From positions 7,998,001-8,062,000 of the forward strand of contig JAOVFP010000001.1 of NCBI GenBank assembly GCA_025738555.1: a stretch of 64,000 nt of DNA. The letters run 5' to 3'. Of this stretch, positions 1-11,510 are shown piece by piece. The DNA comes from Cyathus striatus. Taxonomy: Eukaryota > Basidiomycota > Agaricomycetes > Agaricales > Nidulariaceae. Position 1 is the stretch's first letter, and each line of letters opens with the position of its first letter. A program made the position numbers and the translations under genes. The notes below the pieces were generated by a model. It ran no database searches and was not told the origin of the DNA. It was given only the letters and a program-made list of their open reading frames with translations.

Positions 1-984
1 ACTTCGTGTGAGAGACAACCATCATTAAAATTTAACTGAATCGATAATTCTCGAGGGATATACGTCGGGACATAGATAAGTTAAATGTGACTTCAGCATC
101 TGTCATTGGGGTCATTTTTTACGATGAGATTTATCGGAGTTTATAGGTAGACGTCAATATTCCAGTAGTTTTTGTGATATTCGACTGTGATACTTCTTAC
201 ACCTAAATCCGATATTTCTACTTGATGTTGGGAAGGTGCTAGTTGCGGATACTGTTTAGGTATTATCAAGGTACTGTAATATTTATGTGATTTGGTGGAC
301 TCCGTTATCTGAACTTACAGACATGTAGAGTTGACAAGTTCCTCAGCCTCTAAGTCATTAATTTTTCCAATTCAGAGAGAGTTTTTTTTTTTTTCCATTT
401 AAATAGAAAAACGTGCAAATTAAGATTCAAACTTAGCGACTGCGGGGAATAGAACACACAAAGAGATGCTGAAGTAACAAGCAAGGTAACAGGTCCGGAA
501 GAGTCAACGATAAATTGTATACTCGAATCACGTGAACCTGAATCTCGTTCAACATACAACACCGCCACCGCTTGCTTGATTGTGGGTCCTCTTTTTGTCG
601 TCCGACTTTTCCCAGTCATTCCCTTACAACTCTGCACCAACTCTGCACCTTCTCTCTTCCGCTCTACATACTATTACTTGAGGCTTTCAAGCTATCTTCG
701 AAGGGCAGCGAGCGGCAACATCGGAAACAGGTCTTTCATATCAAGCAAAGCCAAATACTGCGAAACTCTGTGCTGTAAAATTTGTAAATCAACTCGAACT
801 GGATCTTCATCCTGTCTCGTTCTAAATATCTGCTGTACAGCCTGCGGCGTGTGCGGCTGTTCAGTAATGTGGCGTCGCACGAAGATTTTTTCGGTATACA
901 TCGAGGCGATGGATACACAAAGAAGAACGTAAACAAGCTCTGCGCTACCAACCATTCAACGTCGATGCCCTAAAGAGTGTCATA
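1..984 (+). other. 5' flank of the phosphotransferase gene, with a frame-broken N-terminal extension
   Basis: Positions 1-447 hold nothing I recognise. About 448-984 is homologous to 20726-21250, the flank of the second gene copy, so it belongs to a duplicated host segment. From about 850 the translation resembles the N-terminal region usual in fungal AIM9-like phosphotransferases (words FSNVASHEDFF, then RYTSRRWIHKEE). The two words lie in different frames. The break is in the T-run near 890-897, where the second copy keeps a single frame and has one more base. This is either a 1-base deletion or a sequencing error in a homopolymer. Without the shift, a TAA just upstream closes the frame and the first usable ATG is at 985. 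Confidence 0.5.
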
Positions 985-2513
985 ATGGAAAGCACCGGAG
1001 CAGACGGCGTTACGGATATTCGAAAGGTGGCTGAAGGGGGAAGCAATAAGGTCTTTCGTGTTCAGCTCACCGATGGACGAGAGGTCATTGCTCGTATCCC
1101 AACTTCACTATCCGGACCACCGCACCTCGTCACTGCCAGTGAGGTTGCCACCATGCGATTTCTTCGCGATAGACTGGGACTGATCCAAGTTCCGCACATC
1201 TTGTCCTTGTCATCTAGAGCATCAGATACTTCTGTTGGAGCCGAATTTATCATCATGGACGTTGCGGATGGCGTAGAGCTTCATACGGTTTGGCACCAGT
1301 TGACGATGAAGCAAAAACTTCGGCTGGTTAACCAATGGATCAAGTTTGAGTCCAAGGTTAACAAAGTCTTTACCAGTGGAGGTTATGGTTCCTTGTACTA
1401 TCGCAAGGATATTCCTGCTCAGATGGCCCGTGATGTCTTTGTAAATGCTCAAAAGGACGACGAGTTCGTTCTTGGTCCCAGCACTCTACAGACACGTTCT
1501 TGGGAAAACAATTATGGCTCCCCCACCGATATCTGTCTTGACAGCGGTCCTTGTATGTCCATAACTCTCATTGCAAGTTCATATTCTGACGACTTCCAGG
1601 GCCAGATGTACCATCATACCTCAAGGGTATCACCAACTCCGAGCGTGCCTGGATCACGGGATATGCCAAGGCCCCCACCCGCAAGTTCGACGCACCATGG
1701 GACCCTCCTTCACACTTACAGGTTCCTCAAGATCATATTCGCCTGTTGAACATGTATGACGAGGTCGCATCATATTTCATCCCGAAGGATGAACGGTTCC
1801 TTCGACCCAGTTTAACTCTGTGTGACTCGAACCAAACGAATATCTTTCTGTCTCGCGAGGTTTATGAACGCGATGGCACAATGGAGATCTCCGCTGTCAT
1901 CGACTGGCAGAACACTGTGGTGCATCCGCTCTACATCACGGCGCTCATTCCGTACTTCATCGAAGAGGCAGAGCTTGCACCTGATCAAAAGAAAGACGCC
2001 TTTTTGAAGGAGCAAGCCTATTTGCGCAAGGCATATCATGCGTTGTATCAAGAGACCGAATTGGACATTGTATGGGCCTCTGCGCTCTCGTTTGGTGAAA
2101 AGGTTACCATGGCCCAGCAACTACCGTCAGCTGCCCAATGCTGTTGGCATGGAGGTTACCGCGAACTTAAGCGGCTCTTGATTCGGACAATGGTAGAGTG
2201 GGAGGCCATCGCTGGACCTGGTGTAGTGTGTCCGATAAGTACAAGGACATTCACCGAGCAGGATATCGCACAGGTAAAAGAAGACGAACTTGCCTGGCAG
2301 GAGATGGAGAAGTGTCGATCAGAGATGAGAAGGTGCATTGGCATAGCAAATGATGGTTGGGTTGATACGGAGGGATATGATCGCGCTCTGCGGGCCAACG
2401 ATGATCTTCGCAAGCAGTGGATGGCCATAGTAGACTCGGAGGAACTTGAAGCTGAGCTGGGCCCAGGCGAGGTCGACTACGGCATCTGGCCATATCGAGA
2501 GGCGGAAAAGTAG
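985..2513 (+). CDS. APH/AIM9-like phosphotransferase family protein, two exons
   Basis: Protein-kinase-like aminoglycoside phosphotransferase (APH) family, closest in style to fungal proteins annotated as AIM9-like. The cellular substrate of that group is not established. Exons 985-1552 and 1600-2513 join across a 47-nt GTATGT..CAG intron and give 493 residues in one frame. Without splicing the frame changes and family similarity is lost at 1553. Visible features: glycine-rich loop EGGSNKVF (about residues 17-24), EVIARIP strand with R where K is usual, GPPHLVTASEVATM, GAEFIIMDVADGVEL, GGYGSLYYRKD, a catalytic-loop match CDSNQTNIF (about 265) and a metal-binding-loop match AVIDWQN (about 290). 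The catalytic loop lacks the usual H two residues before the D (it reads L-C-D), so full activity is uncertain. The N-terminus may be truncated by the frameshift described for the upstream flank. A decayed paralogue lies at 21100-21709. Confidence 0.8.
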
Positions 2514-3420
2514 CATATCCGTTATGTGATTGAGTATGCACTCAATTTGTATTCATTCGTGGTACTAAGACCCTGCGATTTAGACCTTTGAGTTCAAGTC
2601 GAGTTATGAGTCCATCCGTCCCTTCCAAGTATAATATCCAAATGTTTGACGGGAGTCGTAAGAAAGTCCTGGTTTTAACATGAAAAGTATGATATATGGT
2701 ATACAAACGAAGTACGACCAGACTCAGCTGAAAAGAATTTAATCAATGATACGAATATCTAACAACAGAGTGAGATTTGAATGAACCAATGAACAGCCCA
2801 TTCGGACAGGGAGGAACATAAAATGGATCTCGTCTAGATTTTCAGATCCACAAAGGGGATAATTGAATGATACTATACTGTTTCATCAGAACTTGATTAT
2901 ATGTTTCCGGAATACATAGAAAATATCTGATTGACATCGTATAAATAGTTCCTAAGGCAGGAGTCCTGCGATTTGATATGCCAAGTCTGGAAGAATGGTC
3001 TATTGGTTCGAGTAAAAGGGAACCATGCGTAAATCCGTACTACCATTCGGCTTTTGTGGTAAAGCTCTGTAATTCGCAACCAGAAGCCCATGTACATATA
3101 TATTTACATAACGCTATCTACAACACCGATACAAGAGAGGCAGGGGGATAAGCTTGTATGTATGCACGCTGCATGTAAACGAGCGATATAATCAGAAACG
3201 AAGTAAATTGGACATTTACGACAATGTGACGAGAAATAAAGAAAGAAGACAGAGAAATAACTAGAAGAGAGAGGGTTGTAAGTCTTACACGAAACATAAA
3301 ACTTTGCAGAGGAGAAAAGCAAACCATGAACATCGTGATGTGCTCTCGGTGTCACGTCGGCACCGACTCAACACCATCGTGAACAGGCAGAAGGGTGCAT
3401 AATCGAAACATAGAGGAAAA
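2514..3420. other. Non-coding stretch, nothing clear; small repeated patch
   Basis: No convincing gene. A patch at about 2800-2885 resembles 45820-45910 (shared words around GGAACATAAAATGGATC and a following ATACTAT), so it is a duplicated, probably transposon-derived or intergenic repeat. Confidence 0.4.
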
Positions 3421-5340
3421 ATCACACGTCAGAGATTGTCGGAGCCCTCGGTTCGTTTATCAAGGTCTTTGACATCATTTCTATCCGGTAAATCATAAAC
3501 ATTCGCCTCCTTATCTTCATCCACGTCTTCATCGTCATCATACTCCTGTTCCTCCTTGTCCAAAGTAAAGATCAAGCAACGGAAAACTAGAACTAGAACG
3601 ATCCCGATGTGGGAGTAGACCGGGTGTAAAGACCGTACTTCCAACTCAATGGTAAAGTTCTAGTAACTTGAGCTTCGGACGTGGCATGAGTCGTAAACTT
3701 GAGCAAAACGATACCCTCGTGCCCGGGTACGTGGCGTGTTTGAGGGCGATAAGGGAATTTGCAGTCTTGTAGAAGGAGGATGAGAAAGGGAGGGGTAAAT
3801 GTTGGGTAAATGAATGTCTTTGTCCTCCGCCCGCATTCCTTGCGAAGGGAAGTAACCTCCCTTACCCTTCCCCTGCCCTGGAAGTGACGAAACACTGGAT
3901 GAAAGACCTGACGTAATAACAGTAAAACTCGAAGACAGAAGGCATCCCCATCACAGTGACACAGTCCGACACGATGGTGCACGAATACCCTCCCGTCTTT
4001 ACACCAAAACAGTCGGGTTCGAATGGGGATGGCGTCCTCGAAAACTGTTACTGGCGGTCCCGCTATGGCGGGTGACGATGAGGGTGATGCTTATGCGAGT
4101 GTACGGAAGCTGAAAGAGACACAGCCTCGACGAACGCACACGATGCGTCCTCTCCCGGGCTCTAACATTCCCATCCTCCCTACCACACAAGTCGCAGTAC
4201 GCACCTTCTCCCTGCCACTCCCAACTCCCCTTTCTCTCCCCCAACCCTGCTCATCTCTCGAGGAAAAGATTAATGCTTCGTGTAGGACCCGGTTGTTGTG
4301 TGCGTAATATGAGTATGATTCGAGAGATTCTGAGGGGAAGTTCGGGTGTTGGGTATGGCTGAGGTGGGTTTTTGGATTGGTACTGTTGGTCGGGAACGGT
4401 AATGTCTGCGGATAAGGAAGGTCTGCATCGAGGATATGAGCGAAGACGAATGAAGGGGGAAGGGGGAAAGGGGAAAGGAATGAGGAAGACAAAGGGAGAA
4501 CGTACCGTAATACGCAAGGCGGCCACAGGTGTCCACCTCATCACGACCAGGCCACTGAATTAGATTTAAACAGGACGAAAGGCATGCATTAGTATTTGAC
4601 GTTATTCCTAATACATTTGATTGGGTTAGCACATTGCATAGCGGATTTGAAACTAGAAAGATGTGTGAGAAAGGAGGGTGGATGGGAGAGTTAACGTAAA
4701 TGCATAGTGGGCTGCAAACAACTGACCTCACTCCTAGGCAGGAGTGAGTAGAAAGTGTATGAAGTTGCGCCAACACCGAGCGCAAGATGCCATGAGCAAC
4801 GCGCCATGTGGTACCAGAGGGCTCTCCTACCGCTCGGCATGTGGGATCAGAAATGACGCAGGACGGGGCTAACGAAAGCCATACAAAAATAAGATGATAT
4901 ATGAATATCAGAAGGCGACAGGAAGAGAGAAGGTGCAGAGTTAGCGTTGGTTACTGTAACTTGTCGTAATGGCAGTTGAACAGAAGCCTGAGAAGGAGCA
5001 ACGACGACCAAGGAAGTGGCTGTGTCGTTTGAATGTGCAAAATTTTCACGTGATTTGAGTATGCTGGTCGGCCGAGAACCTTGTATTCTTTCGGATTTAC
5101 TTATCGTTCATTTTGCAGTCACTCTCCTGGACCCTGTTACATCTTTTGTGTACTCTTTTTTTACCGCTGCTATGTTTATTGTACTAAGACATACTTGTTT
5201 GTATTCGAACGGGTATAATGTCTCTCTCTGCGCTGGAAAGAGTAATAGCTTGTAGGTACTCGTCTTCATAGTATCTGTAGATTGTATCAGATTACGTCCC
5301 CGAAAAGCAAATACTACTCCGGCTACCCTTGGGCAACATA
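3421..5340. repeat. Host segment copy 1, 3' part: low-complexity duplicated region
   Basis: This stretch is collinear with about 22500-25660 and, in its last 300 bases, with 42660-42990. Shared words include CAAATCATAAACA, GAACGATCCCGATG, AAAACTCGAAGACA, GTTACTGTAACTTG and TCTCTCTCTGCGCTGG. Many open frames cross it on both strands but none keeps the same frame in the copies, so I do not call a protein. The purine/pyrimidine-biased tract near 4150-4500 recurs at 23180-23460 and 24040-24460. It could be decayed exons of an unrecognised host gene. CpG is still common here, unlike in the copies further right. Confidence 0.6.
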
Positions 5341-7880
5341 GGTATGGTATTCAAAGGACAAAAATTACACCGTAGTATAGGAATGCTCAACTACCACCTC
5401 ACACGCACCCGATATATGTATGCATATTCATCTTATTCATCTCGTTTCCCACCTAACTCGCTTAATATAGATCGAGGTGTGATAGGGAAATTAACATCAT
5501 TGCAGTATGATATTCTCATGAACATATCATATCAACGAATCAATATCACTCAACAAGCTAGCGCTACTATTAGAGTTCACCGGGTTTTCCTTACATAGCG
5601 TCCACGTCTATAGTGAGACTTTCTAACTGTATACCAGATGCGTTTATATTAATTCACTGAGAGTTTTAAAACTATATACAACACTACTACTTTGTAAGGC
5701 GTCTGCAGATACCAACTGGAATGGGTGTGTTAATTTATATCATCCTATTATTATGATTCCAAAAACATCTCAATATCATCCTTGATACAGAGATGGATGT
5801 CATAGCAACACCTAGTTTATATGAACCTACAGAATGCGAAAGTTAAAGAAATATCCTTCCAGAATTCCCCTCAACTGCCCACTTTCCTTACTTACTACAT
5901 CATTACTTTATTTAATGGAGAGAGAGCAAGACTCGATGTTAGTAAAATCTATTTCATATATGGTGAACAAAGCACTAATAAGTACGGCTGTATAGCTTCG
6001 ACACCGGTGTCATCCCCATCCTACTCGCACTATGTCAGTACTCATATCGAATTTTAGTTATCTGCAGTACTTTCTAATTGTTACATTTTTACACCGAAGC
6101 TGTATTGTATTATGATCATATCCTAACGTTCGGTAAGTAGAGTAGTGATGATCATGCTTTACACTGTTTCAAGACATATGTGTATAACCAAAATAGGCGA
6201 TGAAGTAAATTTTATATGGAAGCGACAAAAGCGGGGAAGCGCCTACTGGTTTTTCGTCAACCGCTACGTTGCTTGCGTCGGAAATGTGCTGGTAGCTATT
6301 TCGTTTTTTAGTCCTTCGTTGGAAACAGAGGTATATTATACAAAATCTTATGGTTTATTTAGCTTACAGTACGTTCAATAGGTGACGAGGTACGGGAACA
6401 TTAATGGGCCGCTATTCCTTTTCGAACTGTTGGTTGTAGTTGCAAAAGGTTTTACATCTTTCGGGAAGGTCTCCTGGTTTTTAATCAGCTTGCTGTTTCA
6501 AGTATGCTTTTTGTCTTAATTTAAAGTCGTCATACTAATATTTTAGTAATCCTCACGCTTCGTATCCACGTTCTCTACGAGTGTTCGCTTCGAATACTAT
6601 TTTTTATGCTTACCATTGGAGCGGGCCTTCTGGTAGTTGTATTGGTACGTACTATTGTCTCCGATGATATAGATCTAGTACCATAATTCAAATGGTGCTC
6701 CAGTGGTCCCTAGTTGGTCAACATAGCGCACAGTCTCAAATTGGGACAGGATGCCATATAGTGTCATCTCAAGAAACGTAAGTGTATCCGTTGTGTATTA
6801 ATGGTCATTATAACAATACGTATACCCATAGTACAATGCGTAATGAACTGCCATTTCTATTTTATTTCAATTAACTCTGGCTACAGATGTCGGGGTCGCG
6901 TGGATAGCACTTATGGCATATGACACCCTCATATTTTGCCTTACGTTATACAAGACCTGGATAACAAGGCGAGATAATAAAACTAATGGAATATCTCCTA
7001 TTCTTTCACTTTTACTCAGAGATGGTTAGAAATTTACCCGTACTGTTATGTAAATCAGAGCTAACGAATTATAGGAGCCATATACTATGCGTGAGATTTA
7101 GCTGGCACTGTCATTAACGTCGTTATCTAACATAGATTTATAGTATTATGTCCCTTACGAACCTGTTAAACATTTTAACATACTACGTAAGCAATTACTA
7201 GATACGATTTGGCTCCCGGCGCGTTCACTTATCTCTGTTGCTCCATAGATTTCCATTGTAAGTTAGGGCGTCTACTAAATACTAAGAAATTTTTGATAAC
7301 GTAACCACATATATAGCCTTTCTTTACAGAAGTATCTTCAACATTAGCGAGCAGGTATATCATTATAGATTCAATCAGCGATGAAATATTTCTAACTCCA
7401 CTGTCGTTAGCATATCGGTAACCATGATGTCACGCTTAATGCTCAACCTGCACCAGAGAGCTGACATAGGGATATATTCGACAACAAGTGGCCTCGGAAC
7501 CAATTTCTCCGTCAGATATTCTTTTCGAGCGCAGACACATCATAGTGTGCAAGAGGTGTAATTGGCACGTCAGAAATGACGCGGTGGAAATAGCTTTTTA
7601 TTCATTGCAGGATACTTGTAACATCTTCGAATATTTCGCCAATGATTAAAGACAAATTTGAAACGCTGAAGCGCTCAGCTGGACCGGCGATTCGGCGTAA
7701 GTAAGTAACATAAACATATACATACATACATTGTAGTAGTAGCTTGGTAGTCGCTAGGAATTGAGGTCAATAAATGATAAATATAGATATTCCGATTCAC
7801 ATATTACAATGTACTCCAGGCCATTTGCCTTAGAGGTTAGATGGTGCAGTATTTATTTGCTTAGGCTAGGGGACATAAAA
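5341..7880. other. No recognised content
   Basis: About 2.5 kb with only short open frames on both strands and no codon pattern, repeat or motif I can support. It may be old intergenic or degraded repeat DNA. Confidence 0.4.
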
Positions 7881-7999
7881 CTTGAATTTGAATTTTTCAG
7901 ACACTTCTAGCTCGGTTCTCCCTTCCTCCAGCGCTAAGAGATATTTTTTACCCAATCATAGTAACTGCAGGAATAGGACACACAAAGAGATGTACTTAA

Positions 8000-8081
8000 C
8001 AAGTACTTATGGGAAGCAAATGATAAATCCGAAACAAACAAAGACATACTCAAGAGTCGAATCACGTGAACTTGCATTCCG
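8000..8081 (+). repeat. About 80-bp direct repeat flanking the LINE-containing insertion, left copy
   Basis: About 80 bases matching 20725-20806 with roughly 6 differences (shared words GGGAAGCAAATGATAAATCC and GAATCACGTGAACTTGCATT). Sequence outside the pair continues the host-segment homology with 450-560. Sequence between the pair (about 12.6 kb) is the LINE plus unrelated DNA. The repeat is far longer than a normal target-site duplication. Confidence 0.6.
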
Positions 8082-8383
8082 TTTAGTGTTGCTGTGAGTT
8101 CATTCCAAGGTCATCCAAGGTCTCGGCTAATTGACATCGAGGTGCCTCGAGGTAACATTAATGCACCTTGATTTCTATACACCGGATTAGTAATACATGA
8201 TATAATGTCCTCACTGCAGCTTCAAAAACTATTTCAGAAATGGCTTAATATTGAAAAGCACTATTCTTGTAGCTAATTAAGTAGTATTAGACCTTGTTAA
8301 AAGTATAAGCAGTCTAAAGGTATAAATCATGCAAATCATCAATCACTTTCCCACAGTAAAAATTTGCCTCGTCATTACCATCA

Positions 8384-10420
8384 ATGACAAAAACACTCCC
8401 ATTGCTTTCTTTCTCTCTTCCAATCCCCTCTATTCTTCTTCTCCTCACTAGCAGCTCTCGATTGATACCGACATGCCAGCACCTCCACCCTGACACGCTT
8501 CAGGGGCAACTGCCAGTCTCAGCACCTTCAATATCATGCCCCCCTTGCATTGCACCTTCACCAAGGCCCCCCTCAGCAAGCACAAGCTTCCAGGGCCCTG
8601 CTAAGGCTCTGCTGGCTCTGATGACATGTGCCAGGACTGCTTTGGAGACACCACAGGCCCCTCAGACTCCCAGGATGATGCCTGTGCAGGTGCACAAGAT
8701 CCTGGTGCATGGCACCTACCTCCCTGCTGGCTGTGACTTCGACATGAAATCAGCAGCCCTCATTCTTGAGCAAATCATTGAGGCTCTCCCAGTATCCTCT
8801 AAAAGTAAGTTTGGAGATATCCTTCATGCAGTTGCAGTGCTACTTGACAAGGAGGCTATGGGCTCCCTCGCCTCTGTTTTACAGGACAATCTATCACCAG
8901 CACTTGCAAAAATTGAAGCCATGGCCATGTGACTAGAATTGGTGCAACTCAAATTTGATGCTGCTACCTGCAGGCTGGATGATCACCCCCAGGCAGGAGT
9001 CTTGCCTCATCCAACTCCACACACTGTAACAGTGGAATCTCAGCCATCATATGTGTCCATGGCTGCAGCTCCACATGCTAAAGCTATTGTGGACACCTCC
9101 TGGAAGCACTGTCAGGTGAGCATTAAACTTGCTTGCCCTAATGATGACAGCCCAACTGGGCTGGGGAACCTCTCCCCCCAGGAATGAGTAAAAAAAGCCA
9201 ACCTGGCTCTTGATATGTTGGAGCTTGAGGACACCAGCTGCCCAGACCTCGTGTCTATTATTGCAGCACATTGCTCTGGGATTTTTATCCACTTGGAGGT
9301 CAATTCTCCTGACGCAGCCCACTGGCTTAAGCAGCAATAGATACTCCATGCATTCAGAGATTGCTTTGATAGCTCCTCTAATCCAGTGCCATCCGTCTTT
9401 AAGCTTCTTGCCGAATTTGTGTCCACCTCTTATCAGCCAGGCCCTGCTACATTGCACACTGACCTTGAACAGATCAATGACCTCCCTATGGGGTCAATTG
9501 TCAAGATTAAATCTGTGCACCACCCCAGTCTATGGTAGACTGGGCAATGCTCTGCCCACTTTGTGGTGAGCCTACATGACCAACTGTGGGCCAACCACTT
9601 GTTGGACACTGGCCTTGTTATTGAGGGTGCACAGGTGTGCGTATGAAAGTTCTTACCTGAACCTTCCTGGTGTTTCCACTGCAAGAGACTGGGACATCTG
9701 GCACATGAGTGTAAGGCCACAATACCCACCTGTGCCCACTGTGCAGGAGATCACTCCACCCAGGAGTGTGATATGATGGAGGGGGATTGTTCTTCTCACC
9801 AATGCACTAACTGCATGGCTAACAGCCATGGAGCAGAATTGCAGTTATGCCCAGCCTTCCTTTGGAAGCTGTGGATCCTGTACAATAAAACTAATGTTGT
9901 GAAATACATGGGGTTCCCATCAGACAATCCTTCTACCTGGTGTCTCTGTGAAAAATCAGTGCCATGGGGAATTCCCCCACCACTGTAGGCAGCTGCTGCT
10001 AGGCCTTTTTCCATTCACTCAGCTATGCCCCCAGCATCATTCCCTCTTATGAGGACCTCTTCTACTCTCTCTCCCACTCTCCCATCCCAGTCTATGCTGG
10101 ATGATGGAATGTGTGCTATGCCACCTCCACTTGGGATGCCACTTTCAGGTGCTGACGGCACCTCAGGGTTATCTTGGGGGAAGAAGGGTAAAGGTAAACA
10201 ACATCCTTCTGTTCCATATCTTGGCCAGGCTCAAGGCTCCTCCTGGGATGTTATGTCTGGATCAGCAACAGACTGCCATGGGGGTACCCTGGATGGGTAT
10301 GTCACAGTATCTTGCCCTGCCTCTCAGGCAAGCCACTACTCTGACCGCCCAGAGGCTCACAGGGGCCTGGAAGAGGGTGAAGTTCAGCAGCTGCAGTCCT
10401 CTTCCTGGGCTGACAGTTAA
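8384..10420 (+). pseudogene. LINE ORF1: nucleic-acid-binding protein with CCHC knuckles
   Basis: One frame runs from ATG 8384 through in-frame stops TGA 8930-8932, TGA 9185-9187, TAG 9338-9340 and TAG 9536-9538. After a further frame change it reaches a triplet of zinc knuckles: CFHCKRLGHLAHEC (about 9670-9712), CAHCAGDHSTQEC (about 9733-9772) and CTNCMANSHG..C (about 9802-9850). A proline- and serine-rich tail follows to about 10420. In Tad1-like LINEs ORF1 coats the RNA and assists target priming. The N-terminal third is proline-rich and unlike anything I know. Both TGA stops stand where arginine CGA would fit the local context. Not functional as read. Confidence 0.75.
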
Positions 10421-11279
10421 TGCCTGTATGAACTCCCCCCAACCATTGAGAGCTCCACTTTTGGCAACAAAATGTCAACACTTCCCTTGATGAGCAGCAT
10501 GATATGCTTGTCACCTTAGGCAGGCAGGATTATGACATTTGCACAGTTCAAGAGCCTTATGTCAATCATAATGGCAAATCACAGTCCAATAAATATTGGA
10601 CTGCAGTATACCCCTCTTCTGCTTCACCTTCAGGTCAGGCTGTTCACTCTCTTCTTTTAATTAACTCCTCTATCTCCACTGACTCATGGTCTCCTGTCCT
10701 GGTCCCCTCCCCAGACATCACAGCGATCTGCCTTCAGGTAGCTGGGGGTCGTTCTATTTTTATTTTTAACCTCTATGTGGATTGTACACACAATGACTGC
10801 TAAGAGGCTCTGGCCTCAACAATGAGAGAGCTTCAGGCTAGCCACCCACCTGGGGGGGAATCCTTCCACTTTATGTGGATGGGAGACTTCAACAGGCACC
10901 ATTCCATGTGGGATGAAGAACACAATCACCACCTGTTTACAGCTGCGGCTCTACATCTAGTAGAGCCCCTTCTTTCTCTCCTCTCTCAGTACCAAATGTC
11001 TATGGCTCTGCCCAAGGATATTCTTACCCTCAAGGCTTTCCATTCTAAAAATCTCACTTGAGTAGATAATGTGTTTCTGAGCGATTCACTCATGGAGGAT
11101 CTCGTGGTCTGTACTACTATCCCTGCCTTAAGTCCACCAAAAGTGGACCACTTCCCAGTCTTTACTAAATTGCTAGCTTTTCCAGATGTTGCCCCAGCAC
11201 ATCTCCATTGCAATTTCAAGGCAGTGGACTGGAATAAGTTCCAGGACACCCTATCAGACTGGCTGTCAGTGTGGAGGAA

Positions 11280-11510
11280 GATACTAGCTTGGGGGTATCT
11301 TCTTGACAAAGAATATGCGAGTGGAACAATGTCCGTCGATCCTCCAGTTCTAGTGAGGTATGATTCGAGCTGAAATGGGGGAAACGAAAACCTGAATTCA
11401 ATGAGTGTATGTATGACAGTTTAAGTAGCTAACAAATGCAGTATGTATGAGTAAGCGACAGAAAGAATGAAATGAGGTACGGTAATGAAAAACACGATAT
11501 TCACATCGCA
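11280..11510 (+). other. Short foreign insertion inside LINE ORF2
   Basis: LINE similarity stops after LSDWLSVW (about 11275) and resumes near 11515-11575 before DFDSCLCSVTDAV. The intervening sequence has more CpG than the LINE and shows no open frame or repeat that I can assign. Boundaries are approximate. Confidence 0.35.

Noticed and set aside
3593..4785. Overlapping frames in the low-complexity host region as genes
   Set aside because: None keeps its frame in the two or three paralogous copies in the window.
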